Assembly (NCBI GenBank): GCA_963205105.1
Contig: CAUJJW010000242.1
Span: forward strand, 1 to 56,429
Source: Verrucomicrobiota bacterium
GTDB taxonomy: Bacteria; Verrucomicrobiota; Verrucomicrobiia; Limisphaerales; CAIMTB01
Length of the DNA: 56,429 nt
Reading direction: 5' to 3'
In this document: piece by piece, positions 27,962-37,381 of the stretch
Position numbering within the stretch: position 1 is the stretch's first letter
Layout: each line of letters starts with the position of its first letter
Program-made: the position numbers and the translations under genes
The notes under the pieces: generated by a model
What the model saw: only the letters and a program-made list of their open reading frames with translations
Database searches by the model: none
Told to the model about the DNA's origin: nothing

Positions 27962-27965
27962 TCCC

Positions 27966-30900
27966 ATGCCTCCCACCACCGCTCCCCTGCTCGAAACGCT
28001 GAGAAACATCCTCGCCGAGGATCTCGAACTGGCCGCCAGCAACGACCTGGCCACCCTGATTCGCACTCCCCAGGCGGATGCCCTTCCTTTCGGCCCAATC
28101 CGCGACGCCGCACCCTGGGTAGCCTCCGACCTCAAGGATTTTCAGGGGTATGCCCAACGTCTTCTCCAGCGTGCAGATCCCGTGTCCGCGTTCCTCCACG
28201 ACCAACTCCCGCCCGCCACCCTCGCCGCTCTTCAGGTGCTCGCCGCTCAGACGGTTCCCGCCGATCGCCTGGCTCCAGCCCGGGAAAACCTGCTCACCGC
28301 GCTCAACAACCTACTCGACCGACCCGACCTCTGGAACGAGGCGCGCTTCGACGGCATCCGACTCCGACCGAAAACCCGGCGTCTCCGCGACATGCAGGCC
28401 ACCGGTGCAGCGTTGCGGCAGCTCAACAAGCGTTTGATCGAGGATGCCTACCCCCTCGAACTGCGTCGCAACGATCCCCACCGCTTCTGGCTCCGCGAAC
28501 CTTCCACCCCCCTCCGATTCCGCGTTGCCGAACGCCTCGACCTCACCGCCGACGCCCTCGTGGTGGATCACGAACTCGGCACCCTCGCCCTGGTGCACAT
28601 CGTTGTTCCTCCCGATCCAGCCACCCAGAAAACTGAATCTCCCACCTCACCCGACGACATCGGCAAACACCTGCGTCAACGCATCGGCGAGGCCGCTTAT
28701 CTGCGGCATCTCCTGCTTGAGGATCTGCGCCCCGGCGAAACCCAGCACCGTCGATCCCCCTTCGCGGTCGAAGTGGTGTTCGTCATCACCGATCCTGCCT
28801 TGTCCCGGAGTTTTGGAGAACAACTTCGATCGGTCACCCGCGATGTCTCCCTGCTCCACGCCATCGGCGTCAACCTGCTGGAGCCGCGTTCCCCAACACC
28901 TTCCGCCGCCCCGGCCGAACCCACGCCGCCTTCCCCACGGTACCAGGCTTCCGACATCCACCGGGCGTTCTCCTGGCTGCTCTGCAAGTCCCGCGAATGG
29001 ATGACCAGCCAGCTGCCTTCCTCCTCCGCGAAATCCACGCCATCCGGCTCCGCGACGACCCAGGAACCGCTTCCCACCGGACTGCCGTCCATGGTGCTCC
29101 TCAAGAACTTTCGCCTCCGCGGCTCGCGTCGCTGGCAACTGCGGCCGGGGCGCAGTCTTCACCTGGTTCACGGCCACAACGGCAGCGGGAAATCCTCCTT
29201 CGTGGAGGCCATCGAACTCATCACCACCGGTCGCATCGAGAAGCTCGGGCCCGCCGATTGCCAGTCCGTCATCACCAACCGGACGATCCTCGCCAAACGC
29301 AAAACCAACGGCCCGGTCCCCCGCGCGGCGGTTCAGCTTCAATTCCCCGCCCCGACTCCCGCCCCAGCTCCTTCGAAGGGCTCGGCGCGATCCAGCGCCA
29401 GTTCTGGAGCGGTTTCCCGACTGGCTTCCTGGCGTTTGACGCCCACCGGCGTCGACCGACCGCTCGCACCTGAGTTCGCCTCGCGTTCCGGCGCCTTCCG
29501 CCTCAACCAGGACGTCATCAAGCTGCTCTCCCGCTCCAGCGACAAGGAACAGGCCAAGCTGCTGCTCGAAACGTTCTTCCCCGAGGGTTACGCCCTCGCC
29601 TCGGAGTCCCAACAGGCCCTTCGCCAACGGGACCAGACGCTCGCCAAACTCCCGTCCCGCCTGCGCAAGTTGTTCGAAACCGAAACCGGAACCTACGACG
29701 AATCGCGCGCCACCGACGCCTTGTCCTGGGTGCAGGGCCCCAGCATCCCCTGGAACCGGGTTCTTCAGTTGCTGCCCCTGGATACGTCCCAACTCCACGC
29801 GCTTCAGCCTCTGCTCCCGCTCACCCTCCAATCCCATCTCGAACGCACTGGGGACGCCACCTCCTGGGAACCGGTGTTCGAGGCCGCCAAAGCCATCGAC
29901 GAAGGCATCCGGACGCTGCTCAACCGCTCCGCGTCCCTGTTGAACAGCATTCGCGCCGCCCAAACCTTCCTCAGCGCCTACCAGGACGTCGCCATCGCCG
30001 CCCCCGAGGAATCCACCGGCGCCCTCCCGGACCTCTTCCACCACTGGCTCCAGCAGCTGGCCACCGCCGACATCCTCAAGCGCGAACACGCCCTGCTCGC
30101 CACCGTCGAAGCCGTCCAACACCAACTGCCCGCCGCGTTTCCGCCTGACCAAACACCCTTTCTCGCAGCGCCCGAGGTCCTTTCCCTGGCCCCCGCGGCA
30201 ACGTCGAGGACCTCACGGTGGGAAGCCGCCGAGGAACAACTCCGCAGCGCCCGCGGCAAGGTGGTGAACTTCGTTTCACCGTCCGAGCGAACCCGATTGC
30301 TGGGCAGCCCCGCCCCCGCCCTGGGCGAGTTCGACCTCGGCGCCCTGGATGCCGTCGCCGAAGCCGGTGGGTTCGGACGAGATCTCATCTCAGCATCTCC
30401 CAAACTCTCCGAGGCCGTCCGACTCGCCTTCCAGTCCGGCCAACCCGTCACCGTCCAGTTCGGGAACACGTCCACCCTCTCCATCGGTGCCCCAGGAGGG
30501 TTTCGAACGCTCGCCGCCGGAATCGAAGGCGTCGCCACCGCCCTGCTGGCCCTGGAATCCGCCCGCACCGAGTTCGTCCCCCCCGATGGAGGTCTCCACC
30601 ACACGCTGACGCAGTTTCAAATCCTCCAGCAAATCGCCCAGCGCCAGCAGTCCTTGCTGGCCAACGCCACCGCCAGCTTTCGCACCCGTCTCCAAACCCC
30701 GCTCGGTGCCGCTCTCAACGAGTTCACCGCCATGCTCACCCCCGCACGCTGGGCCTACGACGACATCATCAGTCGCGTCGACGACACCGACGCCTCCATC
30801 AGCCTCGACTTCGTGCAGGACAATCAGCCCGCACCCCTTCGCCTCAACACCGCCCAAATCAGCACGTTCGCCCTCGCCTTTTTCCTCCTCTGCAATCGCG

Positions 30901-31271
30901 CCCGCGAACACCCGCTCCGACTCGGAATTCTGGACGATCCATTCGAAAACATGGACGAACTCACCGTCACCACCGTCGCCCGTGGGCTCGGTCGCTTCCT
31001 CCGCCTCAGCCAGCGACTCGGCGACGGCCCCAACTCGTGGCAGCTCCTGCTGTTCCTCCACGGCGAACAGGACATGGAACGTATCCGCCGCGAAATCCCC
31101 TGCGCCACCTACTTCCTCCCCTGGCTATCTCCCGGTGCTGTTCTGGGCAAGGAACGTCCCATCACCGCCGACAAAACCGAAATCCTCGGCGACACCCTCC
31201 AGGATCTCATCCCGATCCTCTCGGAAATCCGCCCGACAGTGGCAGCCAAACCCCGCCCTCTGGCACCCTGA
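27966..31271 (+). CDS. SMC/RecF-like ABC ATPase, large
   Basis: This is a 1101-residue cytoplasmic protein. The N-terminal 370 residues are unrecognised, with an alpha/beta part around VDHELGTLALVHIVV. The ATPase head follows: Walker A GHNGSGKSS (Lys409), a long alpha-helical middle of about 550 residues, an ABC-signature-like segment (LNTAQISTFALAFFLL) and Walker B (GILDDPFENMD, Asp990-Asp991). This is the RecF/RecN/SMC arrangement used in DNA-end or phage sensing by several defence systems. ATG 27966 is chosen over the longer frame because it lies 4 bp after the SIR2 stop. It probably senses DNA or an invader and controls the SIR2 partner. That role is inference. Confidence 0.8.
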   Translation: MPPTTAPLLETLRNILAEDLELAASNDLATLIRTPQADALPFGPIRDAAPWVASDLKDFQGYAQRLLQRADPVSAFLHDQLPPATLAALQVLAAQTVPADRLAPARENLLTALNNLLDRPDLWNEARFDGIRLRPKTRRLRDMQATGAALRQLNKRLIEDAYPLELRRNDPHRFWLREPSTPLRFRVAERLDLTADALVVDHELGTLALVHIVVPPDPATQKTESPTSPDDIGKHLRQRIGEAAYLRHLLLEDLRPGETQHRRSPFAVEVVFVITDPALSRSFGEQLRSVTRDVSLLHAIGVNLLEPRSPTPSAAPAEPTPPSPRYQASDIHRAFSWLLCKSREWMTSQLPSSSAKSTPSGSATTQEPLPTGLPSMVLLKNFRLRGSRRWQLRPGRSLHLVHGHNGSGKSSFVEAIELITTGRIEKLGPADCQSVITNRTILAKRKTNGPVPRAAVQLQFPAPTPAPAPSKGSARSSASSGAVSRLASWRLTPTGVDRPLAPEFASRSGAFRLNQDVIKLLSRSSDKEQAKLLLETFFPEGYALASESQQALRQRDQTLAKLPSRLRKLFETETGTYDESRATDALSWVQGPSIPWNRVLQLLPLDTSQLHALQPLLPLTLQSHLERTGDATSWEPVFEAAKAIDEGIRTLLNRSASLLNSIRAAQTFLSAYQDVAIAAPEESTGALPDLFHHWLQQLATADILKREHALLATVEAVQHQLPAAFPPDQTPFLAAPEVLSLAPAATSRTSRWEAAEEQLRSARGKVVNFVSPSERTRLLGSPAPALGEFDLGALDAVAEAGGFGRDLISASPKLSEAVRLAFQSGQPVTVQFGNTSTLSIGAPGGFRTLAAGIEGVATALLALESARTEFVPPDGGLHHTLTQFQILQQIAQRQQSLLANATASFRTRLQTPLGAALNEFTAMLTPARWAYDDIISRVDDTDASISLDFVQDNQPAPLRLNTAQISTFALAFFLLCNRAREHPLRLGILDDPFENMDELTVTTVARGLGRFLRLSQRLGDGPNSWQLLLFLHGEQDMERIRREIPCATYFLPWLSPGAVLGKERPITADKTEILGDTLQDLIPILSEIRPTVAAKPRPLAP

Positions 31272-31275
31272 ACCC

Positions 31276-32211
31276 ATGCCCAGCCGGCGCACCTTTCTCT
31301 CCCGCTCAGCCCTGGCCGTCGCCAGTGTCGTCTCCGGTTGTTCCTCCCGGCCACCGCGATCGCAGGCCGACGACATCCTCGACACGCACACTCACTTCTA
31401 CGATCCCACCCGGCCCCAAGGCGTCCCCTGGCCGCCCAAGGACGACCCCGTCCTCTACCGCCCTGTCTACCCATCCGAATGGCGATCCCTCGCCTTGCCC
31501 CTCGGCGTTACCGCCACGGTGGTCGTCGAGGCCAGCCCCTGGGTCGCTGACAATGCCTGGATTCTCGCACTCGCCGACCACGATCCGTCCCTGGTCGGTC
31601 TCGTGGGGCACCTGAAACCGGGTCAGCCGGGTTTCGCCGACGACCTCGCCCGCGATGCTGCGCATCCGCGCTTCCGCGGCATGCGCACCGGCGGGTGGGA
31701 CGTTCAACTGGCCCCCGACCGCCCTGAATTCCTGCGCGACCTCGAGCGTCTGGCCGAACGCTCCCTGGCCCTGGACGTTTTGGTCGGACCCGATCAACTT
31801 CCGGCCGTCGCGGAACTCGCGAAGCGCCTCCCGAACCTCCGTATGGTGATCGATCACTGCGCCAATGTGCGCGTCGACGGCAAGCAACCACCCCGCGCGT
31901 GGCGCGCCGGATTGGAAGCCGTTGCCGCCCACCCGAACGTCTTCATGAAGGTTTCCGGTTTGGTGGAAGGCACCGGACGCACCGACGGCAACGCCCCCGC
32001 GGACACGGCGTTTTACGCACCCGTTCTGGATGCCGTCTGGGAGACCTTCGGCGAGCGCCGCGTGATCTACGGCAGCAATTGGCCAGTCAGCGCCCGGTTC
32101 GCGTCGTACGCCACCGCGTTGGGAATCGTTCGGGACTACTTCGCCACCAAAGGAACGCAAGCCACCCGAGCCTACTTCCGACTCAACGCCAAAACCGTGT
32201 ATGGGGTCTGA
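31276..32211 (+). CDS. Amidohydrolase (TIM-barrel) lipoprotein
   Basis: This is a 311-residue metal-dependent hydrolase of the amidohydrolase-2 superfamily. The first strand carries the metal motif DTHTHFYDP. VIDHCAN and IYGSNWPVS near the C-terminal half match later strand motifs of the same family. The N terminus (SRRTFLSRS ... VVSGCSS) combines a twin-arginine-like start with a lipobox, so it is probably exported and anchored. Many relatives are lactonases or decarboxylases, and the substrate here is unknown. It begins 4 bp after the SMC-like ATPase, so it may be co-transcribed, although it looks metabolic rather than part of the SIR2 set. Confidence 0.82.
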   Translation: MPSRRTFLSRSALAVASVVSGCSSRPPRSQADDILDTHTHFYDPTRPQGVPWPPKDDPVLYRPVYPSEWRSLALPLGVTATVVVEASPWVADNAWILALADHDPSLVGLVGHLKPGQPGFADDLARDAAHPRFRGMRTGGWDVQLAPDRPEFLRDLERLAERSLALDVLVGPDQLPAVAELAKRLPNLRMVIDHCANVRVDGKQPPRAWRAGLEAVAAHPNVFMKVSGLVEGTGRTDGNAPADTAFYAPVLDAVWETFGERRVIYGSNWPVSARFASYATALGIVRDYFATKGTQATRAYFRLNAKTVYGV

Positions 32212-32219
32212 TGTTCCAG

Positions 32220-32370
32220 CCAGCGCCCGGCTCAACCCTTCGAAACCCGCGGCGTGTCGTCTCCTTCTCCCCCCGGGAGAAGGCCGGGATGAGGGCCGCT
32301 CGCTGCGTTCCTCGCTCCACGGTTCATGGTCCCAATACGTGTCCAATTTTTGGAAAACGTTCCTCTCCAT
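32220..32370 (+). repeat. Repeat family C, copy 1 (partial)
   Basis: The block (cttctccccccgggagaagg, then ccgggatgagggcc) is shared with copies at 35590 and 37382. Its last 45 bases (32326-32370) match 35761-35805 at 38 positions. It ends on the first bases of the next start codon. Confidence 0.7.
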
Positions 32371-35296
32371 GTTCCTTCTCCTGCTCCTCGCCTTCCTCCC
32401 CGCTCTCTCCCACGCCGCACCCGCTCCCACCCCGCGGCCCCGCTGGGAATCCAATCGGTTCGCCGGCTCCCCCAACCCGCCGTCGCCCTACACCGTCGAA
32501 CGCATCCATCCGCACGCCCAATTCCGCGAAGCCACCGACGTCGCCTTCGCTCCGGGCACGCCATTCCTGTTCGTGTCCCAACAGGACGGCAAATTTCTGG
32601 TCTTCGACACCTCCAAGTCCGGCGACGCCCCACGCCTGGCTCTGGATCTCCGCGCCACCGGACGGGCGGTCGACAACGTGCTCGGGTTCACCGTTCACCC
32701 CGGATTCGCCACCAACCGATTCCTGTTCATCAATTACAACGGCCCCGGTCACCTCACCAACAGCGCCTACGTTTCCCGGTTCACCGTCACCTCCTTCGAT
32801 CCACCGATCATCGACCCCACCAGCGAACGGGTTGTCATCCGCTGGCCGGGCGGCGGTCACAACGGCTGCGGCCTCGCCTTCGGTCCGGATGGCATGCTCT
32901 ACATCTCGACCGGCGATGGCGCCAATCCCGACCCGCCGGACGGCCGCTTCAAGACGGGCCAGGATCTAACCGACCTTCTGGCCTCCATCCTGCGCATCGA
33001 CGTCAACACGCCCGAAACCGGCCCGCCGTATCGCATTCCCGCCGACAACCCGTTCGTCGGACTCGCCGGTGCCCGTGGCGAGGTGTGGTCCTTCGGCTTT
33101 CGCAATCCGTTCCGCATCAGTTTTGGCCCGGACGGTTCCCTCTGGGCAGCCGATGTCGGCTGGGAATTGTGGGAAATGGTGTACCGCATCGCCAAAGGCG
33201 GGAACTACGGCTGGCCCATCACGGAGGGACCCAATCCCCGGATTCGGAGCGATCTGCCCGCCGGTCCCGGCCCCATCCTGCCACCGATTCACGCCGTGCC
33301 CCACACCGACGGCGCCAGCGTCACCGGTGGCCAGGTCTACCGGGGCAACCGTCTGTCCGGACTTCGCGGAGCGTACGTGTACGGGGATTGGGAAACCGGG
33401 CGGTTCTGGGCGCTGCGCCACGACGGCGACCGTCTGGTCTCGAACACCGAACTCTGCGACACGCCGCTCAAGCCGGTTTCCTTCGTGAACGACGCCGACG
33501 GCGACGTGTGGTTCCTGGATTTCAACAGTGGCCTGTATCGTTTCGTCACCAACTCGGCCGCCGCCGCCAATCGTGCCTTTCCGAGAAACCTCAGCGAAAG
33601 CGGCATCGCCGCCTCCATGACGCCGTTCACGCCCGCCTCCGGCGTCATTCCCTACACCATCCGCGCTCCCATGTGGAACGACCACGCGCGCGCCACCTGG
33701 TGGCTGGGAGTTCCCGGGGATGGCGCGATCGCCACGGAGGGCGGCGTCGGCAACATCACCGGCGCGACCTGGTACTTCCCCAGCAACACCGTCCTCGCCC
33801 GCACCCTGACCCTCGAACTCCGCGCTCAGGATCCCAAAAGCGCGCGCCCCATCGAGACCCAGATCCTGCACTGGGACGGCCAGGCCTGGAACCCCTACAC
33901 CTATCGATGGAATGACGCCGGGTCCGACGCCCACCTCGTCGATGCCACGGGCGCGTATGCGGTCTACCAGGTCCAGGATCCCCAGGCACCCGGCGGCGTC
34001 CGCCCCACCCCGTGGCGCTTCATGAGCCGCGGCGAATGCCTGCGTTGTCACAACGCCTGGGCCGGCGAAACGCTCACCCTCCAAACGCTTCAACTCGGCG
34101 CTCCACCCGTCCGTCGCCGAGGCGAAACAACCCAGCCGCCCGAACGTGTTCAACCCGAACACAACGCTTCCGAGTTCGAACGCTTGATCCAACTTGGCGT
34201 GCTGCGACACGAGGGCCGCCGCGGGCGCACCCCCAACCCACTCGTGGATCCCTACGACGCTCACCTGCCCCTCGCCGACCGCGCCCGCTCGTGGCTTCAC
34301 GTCAACTGTTCCGCCTGCCATCGCTTCGGCGCCGGCGGTGCCGCGGCCCTGCGCCTCAATTGGGAAGAGGCCCCCGAGCAACTTCGGATTTTCGATGTAC
34401 CGCCCACCCGCGGCGATTACGGCCTCGCCGGAGCCCGCATCGTCGCTCCTGGCGATCCTTGGCGTTCCGTCCTCCTCTACCGCATGGCCACCGAAGGCGC
34501 CGGCCGCATGCCTCATATCGGGTCCCGCTTGGTCGACGACTCCGCCCTCGCCCTTGTTCGTGACTGGGTTCGCTCCCTACCCACAGGCGCCGATCCCAAG
34601 CCAACAGCGGACACCGCGAACATTCCTGCGCGGCACTCCCAGATTCAGGAACAACTTCAGCACCTGACCGATGAAGGTGCCGACCGTTTGTTTTCCGACA
34701 TGAACGGCGCGCTTGCTGCCGCCATTGAACCCGGCCGCGAACGGCGGCTGCCCATGCTCCAGGCCAAGGCCCTGGCCCACACCAACGCCCTCGTCCGAGA
34801 TCTCCTTCAGCGCTACCTGCCGCCGGATCGGCGACGGGAGACCCTGGGCAGCGACATTCAACCGGACTCCATTCTGTCGCTGACCGGCGATGTCACGCGC
34901 GGTCGGGGCCTCTTCAGCGGAGCGGCACAGTGCACCCGCTGCCATGAACGCGACGGCGTGGGACGCGCGTTTGGCCCCGAACTCAAGGGACTGGCGACGA
35001 AGTACGGCCGGTCAGCGCTCTTGGATCAGATCCTGAATCCCTCCACGATCGTGGCCCCCGAGTTCCGCAGCGTCACGGTGACGCTCCGCGACGAATCCGA
35101 GCGGGTCGGCTTCGTCATCCGCCGCACCACTGACGCCGTGGTGCTCAAAGAGGAGTCCCTGATGGAAACCACGCTCCGCGCCGTGGACATCCAGGAACTC
35201 CGCGCATCCACGCTATCCGCGATGCCCGAGGGCATGCTGGCCCCGCTCACCGCCCAGGAAGCCGCGGATCTGCTGGAATATCTGCTCCACGACTGA
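32369..35296 (+). CDS. PQQ-type glucose/sorbosone dehydrogenase fused to cytochrome c
   Basis: This is a 975-residue exported redox protein. A Sec signal (MFLLLLLAFLPALSHA) is followed by a soluble sugar-dehydrogenase-like propeller to about residue 420 (GFTVHPGF, GGGHNGCGLAFGPDG, WSFGFRNPFR). A middle region contains two haem-binding sites, CLRCH at Cys557 and CSACH at Cys647. A C-terminal PVC-type haem domain has CTRCH at Cys855 and a VAPEFRSVTV segment common in these proteins. It probably oxidises a sugar or alcohol and passes electrons to its own haems. ATG 32369 is chosen because it begins the signal peptide; the longer frame upstream is repeat C. Confidence 0.88.
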   Translation: MFLLLLLAFLPALSHAAPAPTPRPRWESNRFAGSPNPPSPYTVERIHPHAQFREATDVAFAPGTPFLFVSQQDGKFLVFDTSKSGDAPRLALDLRATGRAVDNVLGFTVHPGFATNRFLFINYNGPGHLTNSAYVSRFTVTSFDPPIIDPTSERVVIRWPGGGHNGCGLAFGPDGMLYISTGDGANPDPPDGRFKTGQDLTDLLASILRIDVNTPETGPPYRIPADNPFVGLAGARGEVWSFGFRNPFRISFGPDGSLWAADVGWELWEMVYRIAKGGNYGWPITEGPNPRIRSDLPAGPGPILPPIHAVPHTDGASVTGGQVYRGNRLSGLRGAYVYGDWETGRFWALRHDGDRLVSNTELCDTPLKPVSFVNDADGDVWFLDFNSGLYRFVTNSAAAANRAFPRNLSESGIAASMTPFTPASGVIPYTIRAPMWNDHARATWWLGVPGDGAIATEGGVGNITGATWYFPSNTVLARTLTLELRAQDPKSARPIETQILHWDGQAWNPYTYRWNDAGSDAHLVDATGAYAVYQVQDPQAPGGVRPTPWRFMSRGECLRCHNAWAGETLTLQTLQLGAPPVRRRGETTQPPERVQPEHNASEFERLIQLGVLRHEGRRGRTPNPLVDPYDAHLPLADRARSWLHVNCSACHRFGAGGAAALRLNWEEAPEQLRIFDVPPTRGDYGLAGARIVAPGDPWRSVLLYRMATEGAGRMPHIGSRLVDDSALALVRDWVRSLPTGADPKPTADTANIPARHSQIQEQLQHLTDEGADRLFSDMNGALAAAIEPGRERRLPMLQAKALAHTNALVRDLLQRYLPPDRRRETLGSDIQPDSILSLTGDVTRGRGLFSGAAQCTRCHERDGVGRAFGPELKGLATKYGRSALLDQILNPSTIVAPEFRSVTVTLRDESERVGFVIRRTTDAVVLKEESLMETTLRAVDIQELRASTLSAMPEGMLAPLTAQEAADLLEYLLHD

Positions 35297-35330
35297 CGCC
35301 CCCGCGGGGTGGGTCATAAACCGCGAATTC

Positions 35331-35590
35331 CCAGCCCCGGACGGGGCGGGAGAACACGAGCCCACGGCGTGAGCCGTGGGGACATGGCCCAAGTAAAACC
35401 CGAAGCCCCGGAGGGGCGATCAGAAAGGTCGGGGAGGGCAGAACATCCTGCGTTCCTCAAATACCAACCCCAACGCGGTTGATTCTGATCGCCCCTCCGG
35501 GGCTCGAAACCCAATGCAACGCCACACCCATGGCTCACGCCATGGGCTACCGTTCTTTCGGCCCTCCGGGCCTCCGTCGGGGAGCGGGCG
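35331..35590 (-). repeat. Composite palindromic repeat family B, copy 2 (inverted)
   Basis: This copy has the same modules as 22771-23030 in the opposite orientation: gcccacggcgtgagccgtgg, gccccggaggggcgatcaga with its inverted partner about 75 bases later, and cccatggctcacgccatggg with ggccctccgggcc. Confidence 0.78.
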
Positions 35591-35805
35591 TCGCGTCCTG
35601 CCCTCGGCGACATGCCCGAACCCCGTCCTTCCGAGCCGTCTCGACTCGTTCCAGCCAACGCATGGCTCAGCCCTTCAACACCCGCGGCGCATGTTCTCCT
35701 TCTCCCTCCGGGAGAAGGCCGGGATGAGGGCCACCCGCTCCACCCCTCGCGCCCCAGCTCATGGTGCCAAGACGTGTCCAAGTCTCGGAAAATGTTCCTC
35801 TCCAC
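35590..35805 (+). repeat. Repeat family C, copy 2
   Basis: About 215 bp are shared with 37382-37604 (cgtcgcgtcctgccctcggc, then caacgcatggctcagccctt, then cttctccctccgggagaagg). The 45-base tail is shared with copy 1. With family B it fills the 564-bp gene-free gap 35297-35860. Confidence 0.75.
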
Positions 35806-35860
35806 AAACCTCCACCTTTTCGCGATTGACAGCGGGAGAGCCGGGCAAAACCGTTTGCGC

Positions 35861-37270
35861 ATGTCCAACCCTTCTGATCAGGCGTCGTCTCGACGCGAGT
35901 TTTTGAAAACCAGCGGAAAGATCGGCGCCGTCTCCGCCCTCGCCGGAGTGGCCCTCCCCCATGTGCACGCCGCCGGCGACAGCACCCTCAGTGTCGCCCT
36001 GGTCGGCTGCGGCGGTCGCGGCAGCGGCGCCGTCGTGGACGCGCTCTCCAACAAGACCGGCCCCATCCGCCTCACCGCCATGGCGGACGTTTACAAGGAC
36101 AAGCTCGATAACAGCTACCGCGCCCTCTCCCGTGGCCCCGTCGCCACCAAGGTCGAAGTCGCCGAAGACAAGCAATTCCTCGGCTTCGACGGCTACAAAC
36201 ACGCCATGGACGCCCTCAAGCCGGGCGACATCGTCATCCTGACCACGCCGCTGGCCTTCCGTTGGGTCCACTTCCAGTACGCCATTCAGAAGGGCCTCAA
36301 CGTCTTCATGGAGAAGCCGGTCACCGCCGACGGCCCGTCCTCCCGCCGCATGCTCAAGCTCGGCGAGGAAGCCTCCGCGCGGAATCTGAAGGTCGGTGTC
36401 GGCCTCATGTCCCGCCACAGCCGCGGCCTCCAGGAACTCTACAAGCGCATTCAGGACGGTGAAATCGGCGACATCATCGCCATGCGCGGCTACCGCATGC
36501 ATGGTCCGGTCGGGTCCGCCTTCTCCACCAAGTACCCCGGCAAACCCAGCGAATTGATGTGGCAGATCCGCAACTTCCACAGCTTCCTGTGGGCCAGCGG
36601 CGGTTGCTACTCCGACTTCTACATCCACATCGTCGATCATCTCAGCTGGATGAAGAACGGCTGGCCGGTCAAGGCCCAGGCCCTCGGCGGACGCCACTAC
36701 CGCACCGCGCCCGATGGCCAGACCTTCGTCGACCAGAACTTCGACTCCTACGCCGTCGAATACACCTTCGCCGACGGATCGAAGTTCTTCTTCGACGGCC
36801 GCTGCATGAATGGCTGCAACGACATCTATTCCAGCTACATCCACGGCTCCAAGGGCTCGGCTGTCGCCTCCCGCTCCGGCGACTGCGGGCTGCCCTCCAG
36901 CATCCACAAGGGACAGAACTTCGATCGCTCCAGCGCGCTCTGGACGTCCGAGGTCAAACCCGACGAACGGAATCCCTACGTCAACGAGTGGAACGCCCTG
37001 ATCGATGCGATCCGCAACGACAAGCCCTACAACGAGGTGAAGCGCGGCGTCGACGCCAGCGTTACCTGCTCCATGGGCCGCATGGCCGCCCACACCGGCC
37101 AGGAAATCACCTTCGAACAGATGCTCAACCACGAGCACGAGTACGCCCCCGGCATCGAGAACTGGACCGCGGAGTCCGCGGCCCCGGTCCGCGCCGACGC
37201 CGACGGCAAGTATCCGATTCCGACGCCCGGCGTGGTGAAGAACAACGAGTACGAACCGACCAAGGCCTGA
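35861..37270 (+). CDS. Tat-exported Gfo/Idh/MocA family oxidoreductase
   Basis: This is a 469-residue NAD(P)-dependent sugar or inositol-type oxidoreductase. A twin-arginine signal (SSRREFLKTSGKIG) is followed by an Ala-rich stretch ending near HVHAAG. The Rossmann loop is VGCGGRGSGA, and the diagnostic MEKP motif is present (Lys152). The C-terminal GFO domain has HxxD-like histidines (YIHIVDHLSW). Large sets of exported Gfo/Idh/MocA proteins are common in Verrucomicrobiota and Planctomycetota. The substrate is unknown. ATG 35861 is chosen because it places the Tat motif at the N terminus and excludes repeat C. A strong terminator follows 42 bp after the stop. Confidence 0.9.
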   Translation: MSNPSDQASSRREFLKTSGKIGAVSALAGVALPHVHAAGDSTLSVALVGCGGRGSGAVVDALSNKTGPIRLTAMADVYKDKLDNSYRALSRGPVATKVEVAEDKQFLGFDGYKHAMDALKPGDIVILTTPLAFRWVHFQYAIQKGLNVFMEKPVTADGPSSRRMLKLGEEASARNLKVGVGLMSRHSRGLQELYKRIQDGEIGDIIAMRGYRMHGPVGSAFSTKYPGKPSELMWQIRNFHSFLWASGGCYSDFYIHIVDHLSWMKNGWPVKAQALGGRHYRTAPDGQTFVDQNFDSYAVEYTFADGSKFFFDGRCMNGCNDIYSSYIHGSKGSAVASRSGDCGLPSSIHKGQNFDRSSALWTSEVKPDERNPYVNEWNALIDAIRNDKPYNEVKRGVDASVTCSMGRMAAHTGQEITFEQMLNHEHEYAPGIENWTAESAAPVRADADGKYPIPTPGVVKNNEYEPTKA

Positions 37271-37311
37271 TCGCTCTCGCGTCCAACGCGAGCCTCGTAC
37301 CAAAGATCACG

Positions 37312-37342
37312 AAAAACCCACGGCGCCAGCCGTGGGTTTTTT
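37312..37342 (+). terminator. Rho-independent terminator
   Basis: A perfect 13-bp stem (aaaaacccacggc paired with gccgtgggttttt) has a 4-base loop and ends in six Ts. It lies just after the Gfo/Idh/MocA gene. Confidence 0.85.
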
Positions 37343-37381
37343 GTTCCCATGAACCTTCCCATGGAAGCCATCGCGAGGGTT

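Noticed and set aside
27720..27965. Longer N terminus for the SMC-like ATPase
   Set aside because: These codons overlap the SIR2 gene in another frame and read as Pro/Arg-rich filler. ATG 27966 follows the SIR2 stop by 4 bp.
32201..32368. N-terminal extension of the PQQ dehydrogenase/cytochrome protein
   Set aside because: It is repeat C in translation. The signal peptide begins at ATG 32369.
35612..35860. N-terminal extension of the Gfo/Idh/MocA protein
   Set aside because: It translates repeat C. The Tat signal starts at ATG 35861.
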